Source: Solea solea (lineage: Eukaryota; Chordata; Actinopteri; Pleuronectiformes; Soleidae). From it: a stretch of DNA of 64,000 bases. The notes under the pieces were generated by a model. The model was not told the DNA's origin and made no database searches. It worked only from the letters and a program-made list of their open reading frames with translations. The translations under genes were made by a program, and so were the position numbers. Position 1 is the stretch's first letter; each line of letters starts with the position of its first letter. The stretch spans positions 14,790,606 through 14,854,605 of the forward strand of contig NC_081151.1 in assembly GCF_958295425.1 (NCBI RefSeq), in the 5' to 3' direction. This document shows, piece after piece, positions 1 to 11,081 of this stretch.

Positions 1-1417
1 TCCCAACTGTGAACTCGTTGCAAAATCAAACACTGAGGGAACAGAAGTATATCTTTTAAGATGTTAACTTCATTTGTGAGCTTTATATTATGGGACAGTA
101 GAAAAATGAAAAAAATCAGTAAACAGCCTTACCTCAGCTGAATGCGCACACAAAAAGACAGTAATAGAAAAACACATCCGAACAGTGAAATCATTGCAAA
201 ATCAAACACTGAGGGTACATAAATATATCTTATATGATGTTAACTTAATTTGTGAGGTTAATATTGTGGGACAGTAGAAAAAAGAAAAAATCTGGAAATA
301 GCCTTATCTCACCGTAATGTGCACACAGAAAGACACCAATAGAAAAACATAACCAAACAGTGGAAAAATTACAAATTCAAATACTGAGGCTACATAAATA
401 TATCTTATAAGGTGTTAACTTCATTTGTGAGTTTTATATTATAGGACAGTAGAAAAAAGATTGAAATACCCTCGATCAGCCTTAGTCTCTACTACACATA
501 CTGAAAAATCAGACCCCTGGCTCAATGCCTTTATTAATTATTGAAGAAAATACAGTTTCCCGCCTTTTTTATGTTTGAATTTTACAGACTGTCCTTTTGG
601 CCGCTACACAGTGACCTTTGGCCCTAGAGACCCCATATTCGGAACAGGGGATCCTCTGGACCCACTAAACAATAATCTGATAAAAAATATAAATAAAGTC
701 CTCTAGAATAATATTTGGTGCAATTTCAGGCTGACCTTTGACCTTTCCGAAGGTTGCACAGGTCTGAAACTCAGCACCCTGGATCAACCTCAGTCCCTGA
801 TACACATACGGAAAAATCTGACTCCTGGCTTAATGCCTTTAGGAATTATTACAAAAAACACACCCGAACGGCTGACCTTTGACCTTTCCGAAGGTTACAC
901 GGGTCTAAAACTCGGCACCCTAGATCAGCCTTAGTCCCTGATACACATACGGAAAAATCACACTCCTGGCTCAATGCCTTTAGGAATTATTACAAAAAAC
1001 ACACCCGAACGGCTGACCTTTGACCTTTCCAAAGGCTGCACAGGTCTGAAACTCGGCACCCTGGATCCCTCTTACTCCCTGATACACATACGGAAAAATC
1101 AGACTCCTGGCTTAATGCCTTTACAAATAATTACAAAAAACACACCCGAACTGCTGACCTTTGACCTTTCTGAAGGTTGCACAGGTCTGAAACTCGGAAC
1201 CCTGGATCAGCCTCAATCCCTGATACTCATACGGAGAAATCAGCATCCTGGCTCATTGCCTTTAGGAATTATTGAAGAAAAGACAGTTTCAGACCTTTTT
1301 TACTTTTTTGAATTTTACAGACTGTCTTTTTGTTCCGCTACGTGGAGACCTTTGACCTGGGGGCTCCATATTCGGAACAGAGGATCCTCCGGAGCCACTA
1401 AACAATAATCCGGGGGG
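1..1417 (+). repeat. Higher-order unit U0, partial (5' cut by window)
   Basis: The window opens inside a B4 monomer; B5 and B6 follow to 468. Then A' 469-542, D1 543-677, F 678-729, A array 730-1273 and D2 1274-1417. Private features are a lysine-coding AAAGG in place of GAAGG in the third A monomer and GGATCCCTC where other units have GGATCACTC. The A array has only four monomers, the fewest in the window. Confidence 0.93.
730..1273 (+). repeat. A satellite array in U0, 4 monomers (141 bp)
   Basis: Monomer starts at 730, 871, 1012 and 1153; the last is 121 bp and passes into D2. Four perfect DR1 motifs. Because 141 is 3 x 47, an open frame encodes a 47-residue repeat for as long as no stop variant occurs. 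Confidence 0.94.
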
Positions 1418-1900
1418 GAAAAGCCCAAAGGACTGTTTGTCCAGTGTCCAAAAACTGAAAATCAGGTCGTGTCAGACTCTATACAGTCTTAGACCCTTTG
1501 GCCAGAGTGGAGGTTTTGGAGGGAACTACATTGCTACAGGTCGCAAGAGTGTGAATTTTTCATATGTCGTTTGGAGTCCTAAGACAAGCGGAACGACACC
1601 AGTCCCGTGCCGCGTCCCGGAAATAGCCTTATCTCAGTGTAATGCACACAGAAAGACACCAATAGGAAAACATAACCAAGCAGTGAAAAAATTACAAATT
1701 CAAACACTGAGGGTACATAAGTATATATTATAAGTTGTTAACTTCATTCGTGAGTTTTATATTATAGGACAGTAGAAAAAAGATAAAAATACGAAATATA
1801 GCCTTATCTCAGCATAATGTGCACACAAAAAGACACCAAAAGGAAAAAACACATCCACACAGTGAAATCCTTGCAGAATCAAATACTGAGGGTACAGAAG

Positions 1901-2100
1901 AATTTAGACGACATCCTATACTATGACATTTTTGAGTTATTTTGGACGATATACTATAGTGACATTTTTTAGTTGTTTTGGACAACATACTATACTATGA
2001 CATTTTTGAGTTATTTTGGACAATATACTATACTGACATTTTTTAGTTGTTTTGGACGTCATACTATACTATGACATTATTGAGTGATTTTGGACAACAT
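1901..2100 (+). repeat. C minisatellite array in U1, about 5 monomers
   Basis: Monomers of 37-38 bp with core ATACTATACTATGAC followed by a T run, a variable 7-base slot and TTTTGGACGAC. This is the shortest C array here. Confidence 0.92.
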
Positions 2101-3113
2101 ACTTCATTTGTGAGGTTTATATTTTGGGACAGTAGAAAAATTAAAAAAATCAGGAAACAGCCTTAGCTCAGCTGAATACGCACACAAACAGACACCAATA
2201 GAAAAACCCATCCAAACTGTGAAATCATTGCAAAATCAAACACTGAGGGTACAGAAGTATGTCATAAGATGTTAACTTCATTTGTGAAGTATATATTATG
2301 GGAGAGTAGAAAAAAGAAAAACATCCGAAAACAGCCTTATCTCAGCATAATGCGCACACAAACAGACAACAATAGAAAAACACATCCCAACTGTGAAATC
2401 GTTGCAAAATCAAACACTGAGGGAACAGAAGTATATCTTTTAAGATGTTAACTTCATTTGTGAGCTTTATATTATGGGACAGTAGAAAAATGAAAAAAAT
2501 CAGTAAACAGCCTTACCTCAGCTGAATGCGCACACAAAAAGACAGTAATAGAAAAACACATCCGAACAGTGAAATCATTGCAAAATCAAACACTGAGGGT
2601 ACATAAATATATCTTATATGATGTTAACTTAATTTGTGAGGTTAATATTGTGGGACAGTAGAAAAAAGAAAAAATCTGGAAATAGCCTTATCTCACCGTA
2701 ATGTGCACACAGAAAGACACCAATAGGAAAACATAACCAAACAGTGGAAAAATTACAAATTCAAATACTGAGGCTACATAAATATATCTTATAAGGTGTT
2801 AACTTCATTTGTGAGTTTTATATTATAGGACAGTAGAAAAAAGATTGAAATACCCTCGATCAGCCTTAGTCTCTACTACACATACTGAAAAATCAGACCC
2901 CTGGCTCAATGCCTTTATTAATTATTGAAGAAAATACAGTTTCCCGCCTTTTTTACGTTTGAATTTTACAGACTGTCCTTTTGGCCGCTACACGGTGACC
3001 TTTGGCCCTAGAGACCCCATATTCGGAACAGGGGATCCTCTGGACCCACTAAACAATAATCTGATAAAAAATATAAATAAAGTCCTCTAGAATAATATTT
3101 GGTGCAATTTCAG

Positions 3114-3798
3114 GCTGACCTTTGACCTTTCCGAAGGTTGCACAGGTCTGAAACTCGGCACCCTAGATCAGCCTAAGTCCCTGATACACATACGGAAAAA
3201 TCACACTCCTGGCTTAATGCCTTTAGGAATTATTACAAAAAACACACCCGAACGGCTGACCTTTGACCTTTCCGAAGGTTACACGGGTCTAAAACTCGGC
3301 ACCCTAGATCAGCCTTAGTCCCTGATACACATACGGAAAAATCTGACTCCTGGCTTAATGCCTTTAGGAATTATTACAAAAAACACACCCGAACGGCTGA
3401 CCTTTGACCTTTCCGAAGGTTACACGGGTCTAAAACTCGGCACCCTAGATCAGCCTTAGTCCCTGATACACATACGGAAAAATCACACTCCTGGCTCAAT
3501 GCCTTTAGGAATTATTACAAAAAACACACCCGAACGGCTGACCTTTGACCTTTCCAAAGGCTGCACAGGTCTGAAACTCGGCACCCTGGATCACTCTTAC
3601 TCCCTGATACACATACGGAAAAATCAGACTCCTGGCTTAATGCCTTTACAAATAATTACAAAAAACACACCCGAACTGCTGACCTTTGACCTTTCTGAAG
3701 GTTGCACAGGTCTGAAACTCGGAACCCTGGATCAGCCTCAATCCCTGATACTCATACGGAGAAATCAGCATCCTGGCTCATTGCCTTTAGGAATTATT
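3114..3798 (+). repeat. A satellite array in U1, 5 monomers
   Basis: Starts at 3114, 3255, 3396, 3537 and 3678. Monomers 2 and 3 are both of the stop-containing GGTTACACGGG type, a local duplication. Confidence 0.94.
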
Positions 3799-4426
3799 GA
3801 AGAAAAGACAGTTTCAGACCTTTTTTACTTTTTTGAATTTTACAGACTGTCTTTTTGTCCCGCTACGTGGAGACCTTTGACCTGGGGGCTCCATATTCGG
3901 AACAGAGGATCCTCCGGAGCCACTAAACAATAATCCGGGGGGGAAAAGCCCAAAGGACTGTTTGTCCTGTGTCCAAAAACTGAAAATCAGGTCGTGTCAG
4001 ACTCTATACAGTCTTAGACCCTTTGGCCAGAGTGGAGGTTTTGGAGGGAACTACATTGCTACAGGTCGCAAGAGTGTGAATTTTTCATATGTCGTTTGGG
4101 GTCCTAAGACAAGCGGAACGACACCAGTCCCGTGCCGCGTCCCGGAAATAGCCTTATCTCAGTGTAATGCGCACACAGAAAGACACCAAGGGAAAACATA
4201 ACCAAGCAGTGAAAAAATTACAAATTCAAACACTGAGGGTACATAAGTATATAATATAAGTTGTTAACTTCATTCGTGAGTTTATATTATAGGACAGTAG
4301 AAAAAAGATAAAAATACGAAATATAGCCTTATCTCAGAATAATGCGCACACAAAAAGACACCAAAAGGAAAAAACACATCCACACAGTGAAATCATTGCA
4401 AAATCAAATACTGAGGGTACAGAAGT

Positions 4427-5307
4427 ATTTTAGACGACATGCTATACTATGACATTTTTGTCTCTTTTTTGACAACATACTATACTATGACGTTTTTGTC
4501 TCATTTAGACGACATACTATTCTATGACATTTTTGAGTTATTTTGGGCGACATACTATACTATGACATTTTTGAGTTATTTTGGAGGACATACTATACTA
4601 TGACGTTTTTGTCTCATTTTGGACGACATACTATACAATGACATTTTTGTGTCATTTTGGACGACATACTATACTATGACATTTTTGTGTCATTTTGGAA
4701 GACATACTATACTATGACGTTTTTGTCTCATTTTGGACATCATACTATACTATGACATTTTTGAGTTATTTTGGACGAAATACTATAGTGACATTTTTTA
4801 GTTGTTTGGACGACATACTATACTATGACATTATTGAGTTGTTTTGGACGACATTCTATACTATGACATTTTTGTCTCATTTTGAACGACACACAATGCA
4901 ATGACATTTTTGTCTCATTTTGGACGACATACTATGCTATGACATTCTTATCTCATTTTGGACGATATGCTATACTATAAAATTTTTATCTTATTTTGGG
5001 CGACATACTATACTATGACATTTTTGTCTCATTTTGAAAAACATACTATACTAAGACGTTTTTGTCTCATTTTGAAAAACATACTATACTATGACATTTT
5101 TGTGTGATTTTGGACGATATACTATACTATGTCGTTTTTGTCTCATTTTGGACAACATACGATACTATGACGTTTGTGTCTCATTTTGAAAAACATACTA
5201 TACTATGACGTTTTTGAGTTATTTTGGACAATATACTATACTGACATTTTTAGTTGTTTTGGACGTCATACTATACTATGACATTATTGAGTGATTTTGG
5301 ACAACAT
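4427..5307 (+). repeat. C minisatellite array in U2, about 23 monomers
   Basis: 38 bp monomers in an order not shared with any other unit, although the right third (CATTTTGAAAAACATAC monomers) resembles class X. The 69-codon frame across part of it reads a tandem YYT-rich peptide and is not credible as a gene. Confidence 0.92.
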
Positions 5308-6320
5308 ACTTCATTTGTGAGGTTTATATTTTGGGACAGTAGAAAAATTAAAAAAATCAGGAAACAGCCTTAGCTCAGCTGAATACGCACACAAACAGAC
5401 ACCAATAGAAAAACCCATCCAAACTGTGAAATCATTGCAAAATCAAACACTGAGGGTACAGAAGTATGTCATAAGTTGTTAACTTCATTTGTGAAGTATA
5501 TATTATGGGAGAGTAGAAAAAAGAAAAACATCCGAAAACAGCCTTATCTCAGCATAATGCGCACACAAACAGACAACAATAGAAAAACACATCCCAACTG
5601 TGAACTCGTTGCAAAATCAAACACTGAGGGAACAGAAGTATATCTTTTAAGATGTTAACTTCATTTGTGAGCTTTATATTATGGGACAGTAGAAAAATGA
5701 AAAAAATCAGTAAACAGCCTTACCTCAGCTGAATGCGCACACAAAAAGACAGTAATAGAAAAACACATCCGAACAGTGAAATCATTGCAAAATCAAACAC
5801 TGAGGGTACATAAATATATCTTATATGATGTTAACTTAATTTGTGAGGTTAATATTGTGGGACAGTAGAAAAAAGAAAAAATCTGGAAATAGCCTTATCT
5901 CACCGTAATGTGCACACAGAAAGACACCAATAGGAAAACATAACCAAACAGTGGAAAAATTACAAATTCAAATACTGAGGCTACATAAATATATCTTATA
6001 AGGTGTTAACTTCATTTGTGAGTTTTATATTATAGGACAGTAGAAAAAAGATTGAAATACCCTCGATCAGCCTTAGTCTCTACTACACATACTGAAAAAT
6101 CAGACCCCTGGCTCAATGCCTTTATTAATTATTGAAGAAAATACAGTTTCCCGCCTTTTTTATGTTTGAATTTTACAGACTGTCCTTTTGGCCGCTACAC
6201 AGTGATCTTTGGCCCTAGAGACCCCATATTCGGAACAGGGGATCCTCTGGACCCACTAAACAATAATCTGATAAAAAATATAAATAAAGTCCTCTAGAAT
6301 AATATTTGGTGCAATTTCAG

Positions 6321-7146
6321 GCTGACCTTTGACCTTTCCGAAGGTTGCACAAGTCTGAAACTCGGCACCCTAGATCAGCCCAAGTCCCTGATACACATAC
6401 GGAAAAATCTGACTCCTGGCTTAATGCCTTTAGGAATTATTACAAAAAACACACCCGAACGGCTGACCTTTGACCTTTCCGAAGGTTACACGGGTCTAAA
6501 ACTCGGCACCCTAGATCAGCCTTAGTCCCTGATACACATACGGAAAAATCACACTCCTGGCTTAATGCCTTTAGGAATTATTACAAAAAACACACCCGAA
6601 CGGCTGACCTTTGACCTTTCCGAAGGTTGCACAGGTCTGAAACTCAGCACCCTGGATCAACCTCAGTCCCTGATACACATACTGAAAAATCAGACTCCTG
6701 GCTTAATGCCTTTAGGAATTATTACAAAAAACACACCCGAACGGCTGACCTTTGACCTTTCCGAAGGTTGCACAGGTCTGAAACTCAGCACCCTGGATCA
6801 ACCTTAGTCCCTGATACACATACTGAAAAATCAGACTCCTGGCTTAATGCCTTTAGGAATTATTACAAAAAACACACCCGAACGGCTGACCTTTGACCTT
6901 TCTGAAGGTTGCACAGGTCTGAAACTCGGCACCCTGGATCACTCTTACTCCCTGATACACATACGGAAAAATCAGACTCCTGGCTTAATGCCTTTACAAA
7001 TAATTACAAAAAACACACCCGAACTGCTGACCTTTGACCTTTCTGAAGGTTGCACAGGTCTGAAACTCGGAACCCTGGATCAGCCTCAATCCCTGATACG
7101 CATACGGAGAAATCAGCATCCTGGCTCATTGCCTTTAGGAATTATT
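6321..7146 (+). repeat. A satellite array in U2, 6 monomers
   Basis: Starts at 6321 + 141n. First monomer has CACAAGTCTGAAAC. The order of monomer types is that of the standard six-copy array. Confidence 0.94.
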
Positions 7147-7290
7147 GAAGAAAAGACAGTCTCACACCTTTTTTACTTTTTTGAATTTTACAGACTGTCT
7201 TTTTGTTCCGCTACGTGGAGACCTTTGACCTGGGGGCTCCATATTCGGAACAGAGGATCCTCCGGAGCCACTAAACAATAATCCGGGGGG

Positions 7291-7492
7291 GAAAAGCCCA
7301 AAGGACTGTTTGTCCTGTGTCCAAAAACTGAAAATCAGGTCGTGTCAGACTCTATACAGTCTTAGACCCTTTGGCCAGAGTGGAGGTTTTGGAGGGAACT
7401 ACATTGCTACAGGTCGCAAGAGTGTGAATTTTTCATATGTCGTTTGGGGTCCTAAGACAAGCGGAACGACACCAGTCCCGTGCTGCGTCCCG
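7291..7492 (+). repeat. Block E (reference copy), single per unit
   Basis: About 202 bp between the seven-G run of D2 and the first B monomer, found once per unit and nearly invariant in all 19 copies. It is the most GC- and CpG-rich part of the unit (GCGGAACGACACC, CCGTGCCGCGTCCCGG). It starts with a small hairpin-capable stretch AGGACTGTTTGTCCT. A short open frame of 76 codons crosses it but starts only at TTG and runs into B sequence, so I do not call it coding. I do not recognise its origin. Confidence 0.85.
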
Positions 7493-7776
7493 GAAATAGC
7501 CTTATCTCAGTGTAATGCGCACACAGAAAGACACCAATAGGAAAACATAACCAAACAGTGAAAAAATTACAAATTCAAACACTGAGGGTACATAAGTATA
7601 TATTATAAGTTGTTAACTTCATTCGTGAGTTTTATATTATAGGACAGTAGAAAAAAGATAAAAATACAAAATATAGCCTTATCTCAGCATAATGCGCACA
7701 CAAAAAGACACCAAAAGGAAAAAACACATCCACACAGTGAAATCATTGCAAAATCAAATACTGAGGGTACAGAAGT
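7493..7776 (+). repeat. B satellite monomers B1 and left part of B2 (reference)
   Basis: B monomers run from GAAATAGCCTTATCTCAG through GCGCACACA, CACTGAGGGTACA, TTAACTTCATT and GGACAGTAGAAAA. B1 is 177 bp. B2 is broken after CAGAAGTAT by the C minisatellite and resumes right of it at ACTTCATTTGTGAG. About 16 bp that B monomers normally have at this point are missing from the interrupted copy. Confidence 0.88.
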
Positions 7777-8960
7777 ATTTTAGACGACATGCTATACTAT
7801 GACATTTTTGTCTCTTTTTTGACAACATACTATACTATGACGTTTCTGTATCATTTAGACGACATACTATTCTATGACATTTTTGAGTTATTTTGGACGA
7901 CATACTATACTATGACGTTTTTATCTCATTTTGGACGACATACTATACTATGACCTTTTTATGTCATTTTGGACGACAAACTATACTATGACCTTTTTAT
8001 GTCATTTTGGACGACAAACTATACTATGACATTTTTGTGTCATTTTGGACGACATACTATACTATGACGTTTTTGTCTCATTTCGGACAACATACTATAC
8101 TATGACGTTTTTGTCTCATTTTGGACGACATACTATACTATGACATTTTTGAGTTATTTTGGACGACATACTATACAATGACATTTTTGTGTCATTTTGG
8201 ACAACATACTATACTATGACATTTTTGTGTCATTTTGGAAGACATACTATACTATGACGTTTTTGTCTCATTTTGGACATCATACTATACTATGACATTT
8301 TTGAGTTATTTTGGACGAAATACTAAAGTGACATTTTTTAGTTGTTTGGACGACATACTATACTATGACATTATCGAGTTGTTTTGGACGACATTCTATA
8401 CTATGACATGTTTGTCTCATTTTGAACGACACACTATGCAATGACATTTTTGTCTCATTTTGGACGACATACTATGCTATGACATTCTTATCTCATTTTG
8501 GACGATATGCTATACTATAAAATTTTTATCTTATTTTGGGCGACATACTATACTATGACATTTTTGTCTCATTTTGAAAAACATACTATACTATGACATT
8601 TTTGTCTCATTTTGAAAAACATACTATACTATGACATTTTTGTGTGATTTTGGACGATATACTATACTATGTCGTTTTTGTCTCATTTTGGACAACATAC
8701 GATACTATGACGTTTGTGTCTCATTTTGAAAAACATACTATACTATGACATTTTTGAGTTATTTTGGACGATATACTATAGTGACATTTTTTAGTTGTTT
8801 TGGACAACATACTATACTATGACATTTTTTAGTTGTTTTGGACAACATACTATACTATGACATTTTTGAGTTATTTTGGACAATATACTATACTGACATT
8901 TTTTAGTTGTTTTGGACGTCATACTATACTATGACATTATTGAGTGATTTTGGACAACAT
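7777..8960 (+). repeat. C minisatellite array in U3, about 31 monomers
   Basis: 38 bp monomers whose 7-base slot alternates between GTCTCAT, GTGTCAT, GAGTTAT, TAGTTGT, ATCTCAT and ATGTCAT forms. Class X: GGACGAAATACTAAAG near 8313 and GGACAACATACGATAC near 8690. Confidence 0.94.
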
Positions 8961-9712
8961 ACTTCATTTGTGAGGTTTATATTTTGGGACAGTAGAAAAA
9001 TTAAAAAAATCAGGAAACAGCCTTAGCTCAGCTGAATACGCACACAAACAGACACCAATAGAAAAACCCATCCAAACTGTGAAATCATTGCAAAATCAAA
9101 CACTGAGGGTACAGAAGTATGTCATAAGATGTTAACTTCATTTGTGAAGTATATATTATGGGAGAGTAGAAAAAAGAAAAACATCCGAAAACAGCCTTAT
9201 CTCAGCATAATGCGCACACAAACAGACAACAATAGAAAAACACATCCCAACTGTGAACTCGTTGCAAAATCAAACACTGAGGGAACAGAAGTATATCTTT
9301 TAAGATGTTAACTTCATTTGTGAGCTTTATATTATGGGACAGTAGAAAAATGAAAAAAATCAGTAAACAGCCTTACCTCAGCTGAATGCGCACACAAAAA
9401 GACAGTAATAGAAAAACACATCCGAACAGTGAAATCATTGCAAAATCAAACACTGAGGGTACATAAATATATCTTATATGATGTTAACTTAATTTGTGAG
9501 GTTAATATTGTGGGACAGTAGAAAAAAGAAAAAATCTGGAAATAGCCTTATCTCACCGTAATGTGCACACAGAAAGACACCAATAGGAAAACATAACCAA
9601 ACAGTGGAAAAATTACAAATTCAAATACTGAGGCTACATAAATATATCTTATAAGGTGTTAACTTCATTTGTGAGTTTTATATTATAGGACAGTAGAAAA
9701 AAGATTGAAATA
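8961..9712 (+). repeat. B satellite monomers: right part of B2, then B3 to B6 (reference)
   Basis: The conserved GCC of the monomer start falls at 9020, 9194, 9370 and 9545, giving periods of 174, 176 and 175 bp. B6 is truncated and ends at GATTGAAATA, where A' begins. Adjacent B monomers differ more from each other than the same position does between units, so the higher-order unit is the present unit of homogenisation. A 60-codon open frame across B3-B4 is a chance frame in AT-rich repeat. Confidence 0.88.
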
Positions 9713-9786
9713 CCCTCGATCAGCCTTAGTCTCTACTACACATACTGAAAAATCAGACCCCTGGCTCAATGCCTTTATTAATTATT
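9713..9786 (+). repeat. A' : truncated, diverged A monomer (reference)
   Basis: CCCTCGATCAGCCTTAGTC and CTGGCTCAATGCCTTTA align with the 3' half of an A monomer, but the DR1-bearing half is missing. It abuts D1 exactly as the last A monomer abuts D2, which shows that A'-D1 and A-D2 descend from one A-D pair. Confidence 0.85.
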
Positions 9787-9921
9787 GAAGAAAATACAGT
9801 TTCCCGCCTTTTTTACGTTTGAATTTTACAGACTGTCCTTTTGGCCGCTACACGGTGACCTTTGGCCCTAGAGACCCCATATTCGGAACAGGGGATCCTC
9901 TGGACCCACTAAACAATAATC
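9787..9921 (+). repeat. Block D1 (reference)
   Basis: About 135 bp, clearly related to D2: shared ATTTTACAGACTGTC, CCATATTCGGAACAG, GGATCCTC and CACTAAACAATAATC. It contains a degenerate DR1-like site TGACCTTTGGCCC at 9856-9868. A BamHI site GGATCC is present in D1 and again in D2. Confidence 0.87.
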
Positions 9922-9973
9922 TGATAAAAAATATAAATAAAGTCCTCTAGAATAATATTTGGTGCAATTTCAG
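9922..9973 (+). other. Linker F with TATA-like and AATAAA motifs (reference)
   Basis: A 52 bp AT-rich linker between D1 and the first A monomer, present once per unit. It contains TATAAATA at 9932-9939 (a match to the TATA consensus TATAWAWR), an overlapping AATAAA hexamer, and ends TTTCAG immediately before the first A monomer. These motifs are seen; any promoter, polyadenylation or splice role is speculation, and AT-rich repeats produce such matches by chance. Confidence 0.5.
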
Positions 9974-11081
9974 GCTGACCTTTGACCTTTCCGAAGGTTG
10001 CACAGGTCTGAAACTCGGCACCCTAGATCAGCCTAAGTCCCTGATACACATACGGAAAAATCACACTCCTGGCTTAATGCCTTTGGGAATTATTACAAAA
10101 AACACACCCGAACGGCTGACCTTTGACCTTTCCGAAGGTTACACGAGTCTAAAACTCGGCACCCTAGATCAGCCTTAGTCCCTGATACACATACGGAAAA
10201 ATCACACTCCTGGCTTAATGCCTTTAGGAATTATTACAAAAAACACACCCAAACGGCTGACCTTTGACCTTTCCGAAGGTTGCACAGGTCTGAAACTCAG
10301 CACCCTGGATCAACCTCAGTCCCTGATACACATACTAAAAAATCAGACTCCTGGCTTAATGCCTTTAGGAATTATTACAAAAAACACACCCGAACGGCTG
10401 ACCTTTGACCTTTCTGAAGGTTGCACAGGTCTGAAACTCGGCACCCTGGATCACTCTTACTCCCTGATACACATACGGAAAAATCACACTCCTGGCTTAA
10501 TGCCTTTAGGAATTATTACTAAAAACACACCCGAACGGCTGACCTTTGACCTTTCCGAAGGTTGCACAGGTCTGAAACTCAGCACCCTGGATCAACCTCA
10601 GTCACTGATACACATACTGAAAAATCAGACTCCTGGCTTAATGCCTTTAGGAATTATTACAAAAAACACACCCGAACGGCTGACCTTTGACCTTTCCGAA
10701 GGTTGCACAGGTCTGAAACTCAGCACCCTGGATCAACCTCAGTCCCTGATACACATACTGAAAAATCAGACTCCTGGCTTAATGCCTTTAGGAATTATTA
10801 CAAAAAACACACCCGAACGGCTGACCTTTGACCTTTCTGAAGGTTGCACAGGTCTGAAACTCGGCACCCTGGATCACTCTTACTCCCTGATACACATACG
10901 GAAAAATCAGACTCCTGGCTTAATGCCTTTACAAATAATTACAAAAAACACACCCGAACTGCTGACCTTTGACCTTTCTGAAGGTTGCACAGGTCTGAAA
11001 CTCGGAACCCTGGATCAGCCTCAATCCCTGATACGCATACGGAGAAATCAGCATCCTGGCTCATTGCCTTTAGGAATTATT
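9974..11081 (+). repeat. A satellite array in U3, 8 monomers
   Basis: Starts at 9974 + 141n. Monomers 3 to 8 lack stop codons, giving a 332-codon open frame through D2 (10218-11216); the frame is explained by the 3n monomer length and is not called a gene. Eight perfect DR1 motifs. Confidence 0.94.
9976..9988 (-). promoter_or_regulatory. Perfect DR1 nuclear-receptor motif in A monomer (representative site)
   Basis: The + strand reads TGACCTTTGACCT; the - strand is AGGTCAAAGGTCA, two AGGTCA half-sites spaced by one base. That is the consensus DR1 for RXR heterodimers with PPAR, HNF4 and COUP-TF. The same 13-mer lies 2 bases into every A monomer of every array, i.e. at array start + 2 + 141n. 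One copy, 62498-62510, is damaged. Binding in the host is not shown by sequence. Confidence 0.75.

Larger units (their letters stand above)
1418..3942 (+). repeat. Higher-order unit U1, 2525 bp, shortest
   Basis: E 1418-1619, B1 and B2-left to 1900, C 1901-2100, B2-right to B6 to 2852, A' 2853-2926, D1 2927-3061, F 3062-3113, A 3114-3798, D2 3799-3942. It has the shortest C array (about five monomers) and five A monomers. The C array starts with a variant edge (AATTTAGACG instead of TATTTTAGACG). E carries TTTGGAGTCC where later units have TTTGGGGTCC. Confidence 0.93.
3943..7290 (+). repeat. Higher-order unit U2, 3348 bp
   Basis: E 3943-4144, B1/B2-left to 4426, C 4427-5307, B2-right to B6 to 6059, A' 6060-6133, D1 6134-6268, F 6269-6320, A 6321-7146, D2 7147-7290. 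The length is like class M but the C array has its own monomer order (for example GGAGGACATAC near 4584), so it is an independent variant. B1 lacks three bases in the AAGGGAAAAC stretch near 4190. D1 has TGATCTTTGGCCC, breaking its DR1-like site. Confidence 0.93.

Noticed and set aside
7291..7492. Pol III promoter or tRNA/SINE origin of block E (TTGGCCAGAGTGG resembles an A box)
   Set aside because: The spacing does not fit the A-box consensus and no B box (GGTTCGANTCC) follows.
7310..7540. 76-codon frame over E and B1, repeated in every unit
   Set aside because: It starts at TTG and ends in B satellite sequence; it is conserved only because the unit is homogenised. Eukaryotic context makes TTG starts unlikely.
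8235..8444. 60-69 codon frames in B and C arrays
   Set aside because: Low-complexity translations of tandem repeats, broken or shifted by ordinary monomer changes.
7777..8960. CRISPR-like 38 bp direct repeats
   Set aside because: There are no unique spacers: the whole 38 bp monomer repeats, there are no cas genes, and the rest of the window is satellite.
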